64,000 bases of DNA from Achatina immaculata (GCA_009760885.1 CM019701.1:17460975-17524974); one strand, 5' to 3'; shown: positions 11,362 through 21,959, counted from the first letter of the stretch. A program made the numbers and translations. The notes: a model not told the origin generated them from the sequence alone.

Positions 11362-11690
11362 GAATATCACAGCAAAAGTCGAAAGTCACAGTAAAAATAG
11401 AACATCACATAAACATAGAACATCATAATAACAGTAGAATGTCAAAATAAAAGTAGAAAGTCACAGTAAAAGTATAACATCACGTAAAAGTAGAACATCA
11501 CAGTAATAGTAGAACACCACATCAAAAGTTGATTGTCACAGTAAATGTAGATCGTCACAGTAAAAGTAGAATGTTACAGTAAAAGTAAAATGTCGAGACA
11601 AAAGTAGAACATCACAGTAAAAGTAGAACATCACAGTAAAAGTACAATGTTGCAGTAAAAGTAGAACATTTCAGTAAAAGAATTCACTCT
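11362..11690. repeat. 19-bp minisatellite, right block
   Basis: Continuation of the array at 8041-10036 beyond the Tc1 insertion, with the same CACAGTAAAAGTAGAA core. It ends where a mariner fragment begins. Confidence 0.95.
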
Positions 11691-11694
11691 ACTG

Positions 11695-12055
11695 TTAGGA
11701 GGAGAAAAGTCTCAGTGAACAATGCCTTTGACATAAAAAAAAGCGATGAGGAAGCTTTTAGTTGCACTCTGGACCTGCCCTACCTTCGTTGGTCTGCTGA
11801 CTGTGGGTTCTTCCACTGTGATGACTGTTTTTCTTTGTCTTTGGATCATACCTGTAAGCCAAAATTTCATCACCCATGATGATTCTAGAGATGAAAGTTG
11901 GGTCTTTGTTAGCCATCCCACAAAACTCAAGGCATATGTCGAGATGCTGCTGCTTCTAATCAAGTATCATGAGCCGGTAGACAAACTTTGCAGCAACATG
12001 ATGCAAGTTCAGGTTTTCCATCAGTCTCTTGGCAGACTCTAAAACTGATTTCAAC
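11695..12055 (-). pseudogene. Mariner transposase fragment
   Basis: Minus-strand reading in shifting frames resembles the middle of a mariner transposase: HHVAAKFVYRL, then LDICLEFCGMANKDPTF, a degenerate first-Asp region (GDEILAYRYDPKTKK) and FFYVKGIVH. No inverted repeats or flanking TA pair were found. The N-terminal DNA-binding part and the rest of the catalytic core are missing. Confidence 0.75.
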
Positions 12056-12094
12056 CATGAGAGAGCTGATGGATTATTTGGCAATGGTCCTCAT

Positions 12095-12275
12095 TTATTT
12101 ACTGACCTGTTCAGTGTTCTCCTGTCTGTCTGCTAGTCTCACATGTACTGACCTGTTCAGTGTTCTCTGATCTGTCTGCTAGTCTCACATGTACTGACCT
12201 GTTCAGTGTTCTCTGATCTGTCTGCTAGTCTCATATGTACTGACCTGTTCAGTGTTCTCTGGTCTGTCTGGTGGC
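12095..12275. repeat. 46-bp tandem repeat, about 3.5 copies
   Basis: Units start TACTGACCTGTTCAGTGTTC and contain CTGTCTGCTAGTCTCA, spaced 46 bp. Similarity between copies is high. Confidence 0.9.
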
Positions 12276-12830
12276 TTCTCCTCCAGACTGTCCCACTTTG
12301 GTTGTGATGTAAGCATTATCCCAAGCTCTCTCAAGCGGATTAGCTGCAGAGAGAGCAGAGCTTATTTCATCTACACAGAACTGGTACTAAAAACATAACT
12401 CATTTCATATGACAACAACTACTGCAGGTTCTGTTGTTATAACAGCAACAAGAAGGCAGCAACAATGAAACTGCCATTACTAGCACTATAGCAACAACTA
12501 CTACAGCTATAGGTAGAGCTAACAGCAATCATTACTGCTATACAACTGCTATAACAACAATTGCTATAACAACAACTGCTATAACCACCACTACCTAGGT
12601 CTCTAAGAGGAATTTTTTAATGTGGTGGAAAATTATTTTTCTCCATATTTTACTATTCTTTTTGTAGGAGAAGGCTATTATATAAAGATAATGAGAGAAT
12701 AAGTACCTGGGAAATGAAATTAATGGTGGACAGACTGATAGTTTTATGAGGAATATCAGTTGACAATTTGCTACACCTTTTACATAGAGAAAAAAAAGAA
12801 GGATGCATATATGGAACTGTATTGGAAACA
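12276..12830. other. Intron; (CAA/CTA)-rich low-complexity segment
   Basis: 12405-12595 is rich in ACAACAACTGCTATAAC-type trinucleotide runs. The remainder is AT-rich with no gene recognised. Confidence 0.5.
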
Positions 12831-13895
12831 TAAGCAGGAACCAGAATGTTTTCATAATGATCAAAACACATGCATGATCCAGATTGTCTTCCTAATGATC
12901 ACAGGACAAGAGAAACACATACAGGAACCAGAATGTTTTCATAATGATCAAAACATAAGCAGGAACCAAACTATTTTCCTAATGATCAAAACACAAGCAG
13001 GAACCAGACTGTTTTCATAATGATCAACACATGCAGGAACCAGAATGTTTTCATAATGATAAAAACATAAGCAGGAACCAGACTGTTTTTGTAATGATCA
13101 AAACACAAGAAGTGACCAAACTATTTTCCTAATGATCAAAACATAAGCAGGAATCAGACTGTTTTCATAATGATCAACACATGCAGGAACCAGACTGTTT
13201 TCATAATGATCAACACATGCAGGAACCAGAATGTTTTCATAATGATCAACACATGCAGGAACCGGACTGTTTTCATAATGATCAAAACACATGCAGGATC
13301 TAGACTGGCTTCCTAATGATCACAGGACAAGAGAAACACATGCAGGAACCAGACTGTTTTCATAATGATCAAAACAAAAACCAGAACCAGACTGTTTTCA
13401 TAATGATCAAAACACATGCATGATCTAGATTGGCTTCCTAATGATCACAGGACAAGAGAAACACATACAGGAACCAGAATGTTTTCCTAATGATCAAAAC
13501 ACAAGCAGGAACCAGACTGTTTTCATAATGATCAAAACATGCAGGAACCAGAATGTTTTCATAATGATCAACACATGCAGGAACCAGACTGTTTTCATAA
13601 TGATCAAAACACATGCATGATCTAGATTGGCTTCCTAATGATCACAGGACAAGGGAAACACATGCAGGACCCAGACTGTTTTCATAATGATCAAAACAAA
13701 AACCGGAACCAGATTGTTTTCATGATGATCAACACATGCAGGAACCAGACTAATTTCATAATGATCAAAACACAAACAGGAACCAGACTGTTTTCAGAAT
13801 GATCAAAAGACAAGTAGGAACCAGACTGTTTTTCTAATGATAAAAACACATGCAGGAACCAGACTGTTTTCATGATGATCACAGGACAAGAGAAA
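12831..13895. repeat. 36-bp minisatellite (GCAGGAACCAGACTGTTTTC units)
   Basis: About 28 units of roughly 36 bp with the core ATGCAGGAACCAGACTG and TTTTCATAATGATCA. A longer variant containing GGCTTCCTAATGATCACAGG recurs near 12885, 13305, 13430 and 13630, a higher-order pattern of several units. Confidence 0.93.
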
Positions 13896-14474
13896 CACAT
13901 GAGCAAAATCAGTAAGATCAATGGTATGGATGAAAATGTGAACTGTGAAGGATGTATTACAAAATGAGGTATTAGACTGTTTAAGATAAAATGTGGGAAG
14001 ACTGTTATTAATTAACAAGCACACACTCGTAATCTTAATCATAGAAAAACATACCGGATGAAGAAATAGGAAAATAAAATAAAATCACATAAAATTCACA
14101 TGAATGATATAAATAAGAATGGAAAAAAATAACAGAAAAAAGGGAGTACCTGGGTGTGACTTGCAGAAAGCTGTGTCTGAGAGTGCATGTGGTGGAGTGT
14201 TGTGAATGTTTAGTTACCAGGTGTGTCTGAGAGTGCATGTGGTGGAGTGTTGTGAATGTTTAGTTACCAAGTGTGTCTGAGAGTGCATGTTGTGAAGTAC
14301 TGTGAATGTTTAAATGAAGAGTTACCAGGTGTGATACCAGTCTGATTGGCTAGTGGTAGAGAAGAGGTGGAGAAAAATATGAATAATTAGTGTATAAGTA
14401 TATAACTATACAGAAAGATACATTAAAGCTGTGATACCAAAATGTATACATCTTACGTCCTTCCTGTGCTGCTA
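13896..14474. repeat. Intron with three copies of a ~55-bp repeat
   Basis: At 14165-14330 units of about 55 bp contain GTGTGTCTGAGAGTGCATGT and GTGAATGTTTAGTTACCA. The preceding AAAATAAAATAAAATCACA stretch resembles the 3' flank of the Penelope-like copy near 14950, so this may be a decayed Penelope tail. Confidence 0.65.
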
Positions 14475-14890
14475 AACATCACATAGGGCCTGCATGGTAG
14501 TTTGCCAAGATTTTTTGTCTTTGGAGAGTTTTTCAATCTCACCAAGGGATGTTATGCCCACTGAAGTGGCCTCTCTTAACAATGTCCTCTTCAGAGTTTC
14601 ACATGGTAAACCTCTTTTTCTTTGGCCTGTTGTTTTCCACTTGATAGCTTGTTTGGGGATTCTCTGATTGTTTCTTCTCATCACATGACTGACATATGTC
14701 CATCTTCTTTTTCTGATCACCTATGAGACAGGTTTGCTCATCTGTCCTATCTCTGTGTTGTTCTTGAATTCTTTCCACTTTATACCAAGTATTTTCCTTA
14801 GGCATGTGTTTTCAAAATAGTCTAATTTCTTGTCTATTTCTTTAGTTGTTTTCCAGCTTTCATGTGCATAAATGAGGGTGGATATAACAA
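14475..14890 (-). pseudogene. RTE-like LINE fragment, family 2
   Basis: Minus-strand segments include IRKRRWTYVSHVMRRNNQRI and RGLPCETLKRTLLREATSVG, the C-terminal tail after the reverse transcriptase. It is closely similar to the copies at 55735-56440 and 45358-45545. The 3' flank on the element strand contains GGACGTAAGATGTA, like the GATGTAA tail of the 56.4-kb copy. Frame-shifted and 5'-truncated. Confidence 0.82.
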
Positions 14891-15303
14891 AGTGTATAAA
14901 CTAGGAAAAAGTAGGAACAGCTTTATGTAAAAAATATGAGTGGAAAAAAATTAGAATAAAATAGAATAAAATAAAATGAATGGAGCACATAGCTGTGACT
15001 TGTAAGAAGCTGTGGCTTGCAAGAGGCTGTGTTCAGAAGTGTGCATAGCGGAGTGTAGAGAATATGTAAATGGAGACTTGTGATCTGTGATAGGTGAGTC
15101 ATAAATAAGGATGAGTGGGGGGACATGGAGAGGTGAGAGAGTGATACAATGGTAAGCTACCTGGGAGAAGGTGGGATAGGTGATTATAGCTGGGGTATAG
15201 GGGTTGTATTGTGATGCTGTGAGGAGGTTCTGAACTATGTGTAACAAGTGAGAAAGGAGTGGAACTTAATGCAGAGGGATTATGACTGTGGAAGAGGGGG
15301 ATG
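14891..15303 (-). other. 3' untranslated region of Penelope-like copy 1
   Basis: Lies directly after the stop of the GIY-YIG open frame at 15304. AATAAAATAGAATAAAATA runs and repeats such as GCTGTGGCTTGCAAGAGGC are present. No coding content. Confidence 0.45.
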
Positions 15304-16500
15304 TTAGGTGTAGTTGAATAGCGAGTTCAAACCATGTGTTTCCAGTGTCCCATATTCCTGTATGTAGTGGTTCTCAAGTGCTAGGCAGCTTTTGTCAACA
15401 ATGTGACATTGTTTGATGGCTGATACCAGAAAATCAGATTTGTCTCTGTGGTTGGGGCCAATGAAATGATTAGGGACTGGTTTTGAAGCATGCTGCATGA
15501 TATCATACAGAAATTTCTGCATGCGGTCACCTAATCTGAGACCAGTTTCACCATTATACGTTATCCTGCATCTTTTGCATACAATGACATATATCACATT
15601 GTGAGACTCGCATGTGAATTCCTCATGGAGAGTAAGGATAGTTTTGGGAAATGTGACCATTTTCGTTTCCCAGACTACAGGGCAGGTAACACAGTAAGGC
15701 TGGTTACATTTTCTGGTGCCAACATATGTAAGGTTCTGCTTCAGGTGGCTGTAGATGAGGATGTTCTTAAGATATGGTTCCTGTTTATATGCAGATAGGG
15801 GTGGATCAGAGAAAATGTCACGAATGTCAGGGTCGAGCTGGATTAGTGGCAGATGGCAATAAAGAGTTTTCTTAACCATCTGACCATGCAGGTGGAAAGG
15901 AAGTACTAATTTAACTCTGCCAGATGGGCCAACAGGTTTTTTTCTGAATGCTTCTTCGTGGCTCACTTTTTGAATATGGTTAAATGCTTTCCAAAGGACG
16001 CTTTCTGGGTAGTGGCGATGACAGAACAATTCTAATAATTTATTGGACTGATCGATAAACTCCAAGTTATCCTGACATATGCGGCAAAGACAGAGGAGTT
16101 GAGAGTATGGGATGGAGTTCTTACAGACTTCAGGATGAGAGGAAGTGTAAAGTAAATAGGTGTGGCTGTCAGTGGGCTTGTAAAATACAGAGGTGACAAG
16201 ATTGTCTGTTCCAACAGATATTTTGATGTCTAAAAAGCTGACAGACTTGTCAGAAATTTCATAAGTGAATTTTATGTTCTTATTAAGTGAGCTGGCGAAT
16301 TCAATAGAATTTTTTTAGCTCGTCCTTTGGCATGCTGGTGACTATAATGCCATCATCAAAAAATTTTATTGAATTCTGGGAGTCTGCCTGTGTAGGTTTC
16401 CCATAATTTGACTTCCAGAAAGCCCATAAATAAACATGCATAACTGAGACCCATTGTCATCCCATGGTGACACCACTGATTTGATCAAAGTATTCACTGC
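15304..16500 (-). mobile_element. Penelope-like retroelement copy 1 (RT end plus intact GIY-YIG nuclease)
   Basis: A 253-residue uninterrupted frame (15304-16065) encodes the linker and C-terminal GIY-YIG endonuclease of a Penelope-like element. Visible are the Cys cluster CNQPYCVTCPVVW and the nuclease core VIYVIVCKRCRITYNGETG followed by LRLGDRM, the expected Y..Y..G-T..R arrangement. Upstream to about 16500 the frame breaks, but pieces such as FDDGIIVTSMPKDE resemble the C-terminal part of the reverse transcriptase. The N-terminal RT motifs are missing. Copy 2 at 17056-19556 has the same order. Penelope elements insert by target-primed reverse transcription and carry this nuclease instead of an APE or RLE. 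Confidence 0.85.
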
Positions 16501-16537
16501 TGAATTCAAAGGAATTTAGGTTGAGTACTAGCTGTGT

Positions 16538-16612
16538 GAGGCACCCCAGTCAACCAGCTGTAGAAATGGGTACCTGACTTCTTCTGGAGTTGGGGAAGGA
16601 AAGGTGGCCAGA
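16538..16612 (+). mobile_element. SINE body fragment
   Basis: The stretch GCACCCCAGTCAACCAGCTG through GACTTCTTCTGGAGTTGG matches, with changes, the tRNA-unrelated body of the tRNA-derived SINE on the minus strand at 47480-47660 (CAGTCCCCCAGCTGTAGAAA). No tRNA-like head is present here. Confidence 0.65.
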
Positions 16613-16634
16613 CGTGATACTGACCATACCGTGG

Positions 16635-16697
16635 AGAAATGACTGATCTTTATTTCAAAAGGGTTAAGAATTGGGCATGCAGGGCTGTCTGACACTC
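16635..16697 (-). mobile_element. Short retroposon 3' tail, copy 1
   Basis: Minus-strand unit with AACCCTTTTGAAATAAAGAT followed by a short TCAGTCA-type tail; shared with 19003-19076 and 33450-33519. All three start at nearly the same point (about CAGA/GTGTCAGAC). It contains an AATAAA in the same sense as the host gene. Confidence 0.8.
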
Positions 16698-16699
16698 TG

Positions 16700-16783
16700 C
16701 CCTCATCCTGCATACGATGACATATATGACATTATGGGACTCGCATGTGAATTCCTCCTGGAGAGTGAGGATAGTTTTGGGAA
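16700..16783 (-). pseudogene. Penelope-like fragment (part of GIY-YIG region)
   Basis: Homologous to 15567-15650 in copy 1: CATGTGAATTCCTC and GAGGATAGTTTTGGGAAA are shared. The match stops at GGGAAA, where a ~65-bp tandem repeat starts. Confidence 0.8.
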
Positions 16784-16975
16784 AGAGGGCAGGAGAGAGA
16801 CAGATACAAGAAATGACTGCATGGAACAGATGAATGTGGCTGGGACAGAGGGCAGGAGAGAGACAGATACAAGAAATGACTGCATGGAATAGATGAATGT
16901 GGCTGGGACAGAGGGCAGGAGAGAGACAGATACAAGAAATGACTGCATGGAACAGATGAATGTGGCTGGGATAGA
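16783..16975. repeat. 65-bp tandem repeat, three copies
   Basis: Units contain GAGGGCAGGAGAGAGACAGA, ACAAGAAATGACTGCATGGA and ATGAATGTGGCTGGGA. The copies are nearly identical and follow the truncated Penelope fragment. Confidence 0.92.
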
Positions 16976-17165
16976 GGGTTTGTAAACCAGTTGCAGGTGA
17001 GGAAAACGTTGACGAGAACTTAGCAGGGAGGGTGTATGACTATGAAGAAAGGAAAGGTTAGATGAAGCTGAATTTCAAGTTTAATGCATGTGGTTCCAGT
17101 GACCCATCTTTCTGTATATAGCAGTTCTCAAGCATTAGGCAGGTTCTGTCATTGTTTGTATGGCT

Positions 17166-17480
17166 CAGTCAGTCAGTCATTTGCATGTTCCTTGCAGAAC
17201 TTTGCTTTTCTAACAGCACTCCTGAAGGCATCTCAGTTGTAAGCAAGATGCCCTGCTGTTGATGCATCCATTTGCAGATCATCAACAATGTCTTGCAGCC
17301 ATCTTCACCTTGGTCTTCCTCTCTTTCTTTTTCCCATTATGTACCCTTCCAAGACAGTTTTCTCTAGATTATCATGACGTTTAATGTGTCCAACATATTT
17401 AAGTTTTCTCTCTTTAATCCTCTTTACTAGCCAGCCTTCTTCAATATTAAGTTCTTGTAGTATGGATATATTTGTTCTTT
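17166..17480 (-). mobile_element. RTE-like LINE fragment, family 3, nested in Penelope copy 2
   Basis: Reverse complement matches 41085-41500 and 33355-33770; the minus strand encodes the GRPR..WLQDIV region. It is flanked by TTGTTTGTATGGCT (17152-17165) and TTGTTTATATGGCT (17481-17494), a 14-bp target duplication with one difference. The empty site is seen in Penelope copy 1 near 15407. 5'-truncated. Confidence 0.85.
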
Positions 17481-17869
17481 TTGTTTATATGGCTGTTACT
17501 AGGAAATCAGACCTGCCTTTGTGGTTAGATCCATTGAAGTTATTACAGACTGGCTTAGAAGCATGCTGGGAAATGTCATAAAGATATTTCTGCATGCGGT
17601 CACCTAATATGAGACTGGTCTCTCCAGTATAGGTTATCCTCCACTTCTGCATACTGTGGCATACATTACATTGTGAGACCTGCATGTGAATTTCTTATGG
17701 AGTATGAGGACAGTTTTGTAAAAGTAACCAATTTTATTTCCCAGACTACAGGACAGGTGACACAGTGAGGACGGCTGCACTTTCTAATTCTGATTAAAGC
17801 AGGATCTTGCTTAAAGTGGCTGTTGACAACGATATCCTTCAGGTATAGTCCTCATCTGTAGGTTGTGGG

Positions 17870-18990
17870 GGGTGGGGGTGCAGCACAGAGAAGATGTCAT
17901 GATTGTCTGGGTTTAACTGAAGCAGTGGTAGGTAGCAGTACAGAACTGTCTTAACTAGGGTTTAACTGTAGCAGTGGTAGGTAACAGTACAGAGAAGATG
18001 TCATGATTGTCTGGGTTTAACTGAAGCAGTGGTAGGTAGCAGCACAGAGAAGATGTCATGATTGTCTGGGTTTAACTATAGCAGTGGTAGGTAGCAGTAC
18101 AGAGAAGATGTCATGATTGTCTGGGTTTAACTGAAGCAGTGGTAGGTAGCAGCACAGAGAAGATGTCATGATTGTCTGGGTTTAACTGAAGCAGTGGTAG
18201 GTAGCAGCACAGAACTGTCTTAACTAGGGTTTAACTGAAGCAGTGGTAGGTAGCAGCACAGAGAAGATGTCATGACTGTCTGGGTTTAACTGTAGCAGTG
18301 GTAGGTAGCAGCACAGAGAAGATGTCATGATTGTCTGGGTTTAACTGAAGCAGTGGTAGGTAGCAGTACAGAGAAGATGTCATGATTGTCTGGGTTTAAC
18401 TGAAGCAGTGGTAGGTAGCAGCACAGAGAAGATGTCATGATTGTCTGGGTTTAACTGAAGCAGTGGTAGGTAGCAGCACAGAGAAGATGTCATGATTGTC
18501 TGGGTTTAACTATAGCAGTGGTAGGTAGCAGCACAGAGAAGATGTCATGATTGTCTGGGTTTAACTATAGCAGTGGTAGGTAGCAGCACAGAGAAGATGT
18601 CATGATTGTCTGGGTTTAACTATAGCAGTGGTAGGTAGCAGCACAGAGAAGATGTCATGATTGTCTGGGTTTAACTATAGCAGTGGTAGGTAGCAGCACA
18701 GAGAAGATGTTATGATTGTCTGGGTTTAACTGTAGCAGTGGTAGGTAGCAGCACAGAGAAGATGTCATGATTGTCTGGGTTTAACTATAGCAGTGGTAGG
18801 TAGCAGCACAGAGAAGATGTCATGATTGTCTGGGTTTAACTATAGCAGTGGTAGGTAGCAGTACAGAACTGTCTTAACTAGGGTTTAACTATAGCAGTGG
18901 TAGGTAGCAGCACAGAGAAGATGTCATGATTGTCTGGGTTTAACTGTAGCAGTGGTAAGTAGCAGTACAGAACTGTCTTAACTACCTGAA
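17870..18990. repeat. 55-bp minisatellite derived from Penelope coding sequence
   Basis: About 20 units spaced 55 bp with GAAGATGTCATGATTGTCTG, GGTTTAACT and GCAGTGGTAGGTAGCA. A longer variant adding ACAGAACTGTCTTAACTAGG occurs four times. Each unit aligns with the Penelope copy 1 segment at 15812-15875 (AAATGTCACGAATGTCAGGG and ATTAGTGGCAGATGGCA), so the array is an amplified piece of the retroelement open frame. Confidence 0.9.
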
Positions 18991-19002
18991 TATGAGGATT
19001 GA

Positions 19003-19076
19003 TTGATTGATTGATTGATCTTTATTTCAAAAGGGTTAAGAATTGGGCACGCAGGCCCGTCTGACATTCTGCCCTT
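19003..19076 (-). mobile_element. Short retroposon 3' tail, copy 2
   Basis: Same unit as 16635-16697, with a longer (TCAA)n tail: five TTGA units on the plus strand. It is inserted between the two Penelope-derived arrays and interrupts Penelope copy 2 relative to copy 1 near 15880. Confidence 0.85.
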
Positions 19077-19154
19077 TATAGAAAAGGAGCACTAATTTAG
19101 TTCAGTCAGAAGAAGTGCCAGGTTTTTTTTATGACTGCTTCTTTGTGGCTCACT

Positions 19155-19556
19155 TTCTGGGTACAGGTGAAGGCTTTCTGGGTACAGGTGAAGGCTTTCT
19201 GGGTACAGGTGAAGGTTTTCTGGGTACAGGCGAAGGTTTTCTGGGTACAGGTGAAGACTTTCTGGGTACAGGTGAAGACTTTCTGGGTACAAGTGAAGAC
19301 TTTCTGGGTACAAGTGAAGACTTTCTGGGTACAGGTGAAGGCTTTCTGGGTACAGGTGAAGACTTTCTGGGTACAGGTGAAGGCTTTCTGGGTACAGGTG
19401 AAGACTTTCTGGGTACAGGTGAAGGCTTTCTGGGTACAGGTGAAGGCTTTCTAGGTACAAGTGAAGGCTTTCTGGGTACAGGTGAAGGCTTTCTAGGTAC
19501 AGGTGAAGGCTTTCTGGGTACAGGTGAAGCCTTTCTGGGTACAGGTGAAGGCTTTT
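19155..19556. repeat. 21-bp minisatellite derived from Penelope coding sequence
   Basis: Nineteen units of CTTTCTGGGTACAGGTGAAG plus one base. The sequence entering the array (TGCTTCTTTGTGGCTCAC) aligns with Penelope copy 1 at about 15950-15966, and the unit resembles ACGCTTTCTGGGTAGTGGCG at 15999-16018. Being a multiple of three, it gives long repetitive open frames on both strands; I do not regard these as genes. Confidence 0.9.
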
Positions 19557-19599
19557 TGATTGACTCATTCAATAAATATATCAATTGTACCTCTGAAAC

Positions 19600-20190
19600 G
19601 TGTGTTCAGTTTTTTCTCTCTAAGCTTTGTCTTCATGAGGCTCTGAGTGTGTTCAGTCTTTTCTCTCTAAACTTAGTCTTCATGAGGCTCTGAGTGTGTT
19701 CAGTCTTTTTCTCTCTAAGTTTAGTCTTCATGAGACTCTGAGTGTGTTTAGTCTTTTTCTCTCTAAACTTAGTCTTCATGAGGCTCTTAATGTGTTGAGT
19801 CTTTTTCTCTCTAAACTTAGTCTTCATGAGGCTCTGAGTGTGTTGAGTCTTTTTCTCTCTAAACTTAGTCTTCATGAGGCTCTGAGAGTGTTCAGTCTTT
19901 TCTCTCTAAACTTAGTCTTCATGAGGCTCTGAGTGTGTTCAGTCTTTTCTCTCTAAACTTAGTCTTCATGAGGCTCTGAGTGTGTTTAGTCTTTTCTCTC
20001 TAAACTTAGTCTTCATGAGGCTCTGAGAGTGTTCAGTCTTTTCTCTCTAAACTTAGTCTTCATGAGGCTCTGAGTGTGTTCAGTCTTTTCTCTCTAAACT
20101 TAGTCTTCATGAGGCTCTGAGTGTGTTTAGTCTTTTCTCTCTAAGTTTAGTCTTCATGAGGCTCTGAGTGTGTTCAGTCTTCTCTCTAGT
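19600..20190. repeat. 47-bp minisatellite (AGTCTTCATGAGGCTCTGAG units)
   Basis: About 12 units of 47-48 bp with TCTCTCTAAACTTAGTCTTC and ATGAGGCTCTGAGTGTG. High similarity. Ends abruptly where the 39-bp array starts. Confidence 0.95.
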
Positions 20191-20194
20191 CTAG

Positions 20195-21478
20195 TTTTTG
20201 ATATGCTTGTTTGTTGCTGATCTCAGTCTAGTTTTTGTTGTGTGCTTGTTTGTTGCTGATCTCAGTCTAGTTTTTGTTGCGTGCTTGTTTGTTGCTGATC
20301 TCAGTCTAGTTTTTGTTGCGTGCTTGTTTGTTGCTGATCTCAGTCTAGTTTTTGTTGCGTGCTTGTTTGTTGCTGATCTCAGTCTAGTTTTTGTTGCGTG
20401 CTTGTTTGTTGCTGATCTCAGTCTAGTTTTTGTTGCGTGCTTGTTTGTTGCTGATCTCAGTCTAGTTTTTGTTGCGTGCTTGTTTGTTGCTGATCTCAGT
20501 CTAGTTTTTGTTGCGTGCTTGTTTGTTGCTGATCTCAGTCTAGTTTTTGTTGCGTGCTTGTTTGTTGCTGATCTCAGTCTAGTTTTTGTTGCGTGCTTGT
20601 TTGTTGCTGATCTCAGTCTAGTTTTTGTTGCGTGCTTGTTTGTTGCTGATCTCAGTCTAGTTTTTGTTGCGTGCTTGTTTGTTGCTGATCTCAGTCTAGT
20701 TTTTGTTGCGTGCTTGTTTGTTGCTGATCTCAGTCTAGTTTTTGTTGCGTGCTTGTTTGTTGCTGATCTCAGTCTAGTTTTTGTTGCGTGCTTGTTTGTT
20801 GCTGATCTCAGTCTAGTTTTTGTTGCGTGCTTGTTTGTTGCTGATCTCAGTCTAGTTTTTGTTGCGTGCTTGTTTGTTGCTGATCTCAGTCTAGTTTTTG
20901 TTGCGTGCTTGTTTGTTGCTGATCTCAGTCTAGTTTTTGTTGCGTGCTTGTTTGTTGCTGATCTCAGTCTAGTTTTTGTTGCGTGCTTGTTTGTTGCTGA
21001 TCTCAGTCTAGTTTTTGTTGCGTGCTTGTTTGTTGCTGATCTCAGTCTAGTTTTTGTTGCGTGCTTGTTTGTTGCTGATCTCAGTCTAGTTTTTGTTGCG
21101 TGCTTGTTTGTTGCTGATCTCAGTCTAGTTTTTGTTGCGTGCTTGTTTGTTGCTGATCTCAGTCTAGTTTTTGTTGCGTGCTTGTTTGTTGCTGATCTCA
21201 GTCTAGTTTTTGTTGCGTGCTTGTTTGTTGCTGATCTCAGTCTAGTTTTTGTTGCGTGCTTGTTTGTTGCTGATCTCAGTCTAGTTTTTGTTTTGTGCTT
21301 GTTTGTTGCTGATCTCAGTCTAGTTTTTGTTTTGTGCTTGTTTGTTGCTGATCTCAGTCTAGTTTTTGTTTTGTGCTTGTTTGTTGCTGATCTCAGTCTA
21401 GTTTTTGTTGCGTGCTTGTTTGTTGCTGATCTCAGTCTAGGTTTTGTTGTGCTTGTTTGATGCTGATCTCAGTCTAGT
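20195..21478. repeat. 39-bp minisatellite with a 420-codon open frame
   Basis: About 32 units of 39 bp (GTGCTTGTTTGTTGCTGATC plus TCAGTCTAGTTTTTGTTGC). Most units are identical; three near 21290-21375 share a TTTT variant. Because 39 is divisible by three, the plus strand is open for 420 codons of a 13-residue unit, ACLFVADLSLVFV. It lies in an intron antisense to the host gene with no promoter seen, so I treat it as satellite DNA. Confidence 0.93.
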
Positions 21479-21836
21479 TTTTTTGTTCTTAAGGGCAGAA
21501 TTTGAACAAGTATTTTGTGGATGATACATTTTTTTCTGTTAGATAATATAAACAATAAATAGTTGAAGTCAACTATAACACATTGTTTTGTATGTTAAGC
21601 TATGTCAATAAAGCACAATACTTGAAACTTATGTTAATTTTGATTGTGCATTTAACAGTTTTACTTTTCACTTCTGTTTGTCACACACATTTATATCCCA
21701 TCTGTACTTTTATGTCTTAATGTTATCTACTGTTTTAACATCTTGTCAAGGTCTTAATGTTATCTACTGTTTTAACTTCTTGTAAAGGTCTTAATGTTAT
21801 CTACTGTTTTAACTTTTTGTCATGATGTATGTTTAC
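21479..21836. other. Intron with three ~37-bp repeats
   Basis: Three copies of GTCTTAATGTTATCTACTGT with TTTAAC lie at 21711-21815, just past the donor of exon 21837-21959. No other feature seen. Confidence 0.6.
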
Positions 21837-21959
21837 CTCCATAAGTTTTCGCTCTATCTCCCGTTTGTCTTTGCTCCATGCAAGTCGATCGCTTTCCATC
21901 TGATGCAGCATTTCCTTCCGCTCATGTGCAGAAGCTTCATCACGTGACCGTAACTGTTC
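21837..21959 (-). CDS. Host gene exon (41 codons, coiled coil)
   Basis: Acceptor CTGTCTTTCAG and donor GGAG|GTAAAC. Phase 0 on both sides. Encodes EQLRSRDEASAHERKEMLHQ and onward to KREIERKLME. The composition is Glu/Arg/Lys/Leu-rich with a single Trp (LAWSKDK), continuing the long helical region. The next downstream exon seen is 14.7 kb away, the largest repeat-filled intron visible after exon 45700-45828's upstream gap. Confidence 0.9.

Larger units (their letters stand above)
17056..19556 (-). mobile_element. Penelope-like copy 2, expanded by internal arrays and nested insertions
   Basis: Collinear with copy 1 from its stop codon region (17056 matches 15303) through the GIY-YIG core (ITYTGETSLILGDRMQKYLY near 17600-17640), then the linker. 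Inside it lie a LINE insertion (17166-17480), a 55-bp array (17870-18990), a short retroposon tail (19003-19076) and a 21-bp array (19155-19556). Both arrays start within sequence that aligns to copy 1 coding DNA. Stops and frameshifts make this copy dead. Confidence 0.85.

Noticed and set aside
8041..13900. CRISPR-like array
   Set aside because: Units are contiguous tandem repeats without unique spacers, and the window is animal DNA.
19092..19693. Long repetitive open frames on both strands over the 21-bp array
   Set aside because: They follow from a 21-bp period without stop codons; the sequence is amplified Penelope DNA and has no start context, promoter or splice structure.
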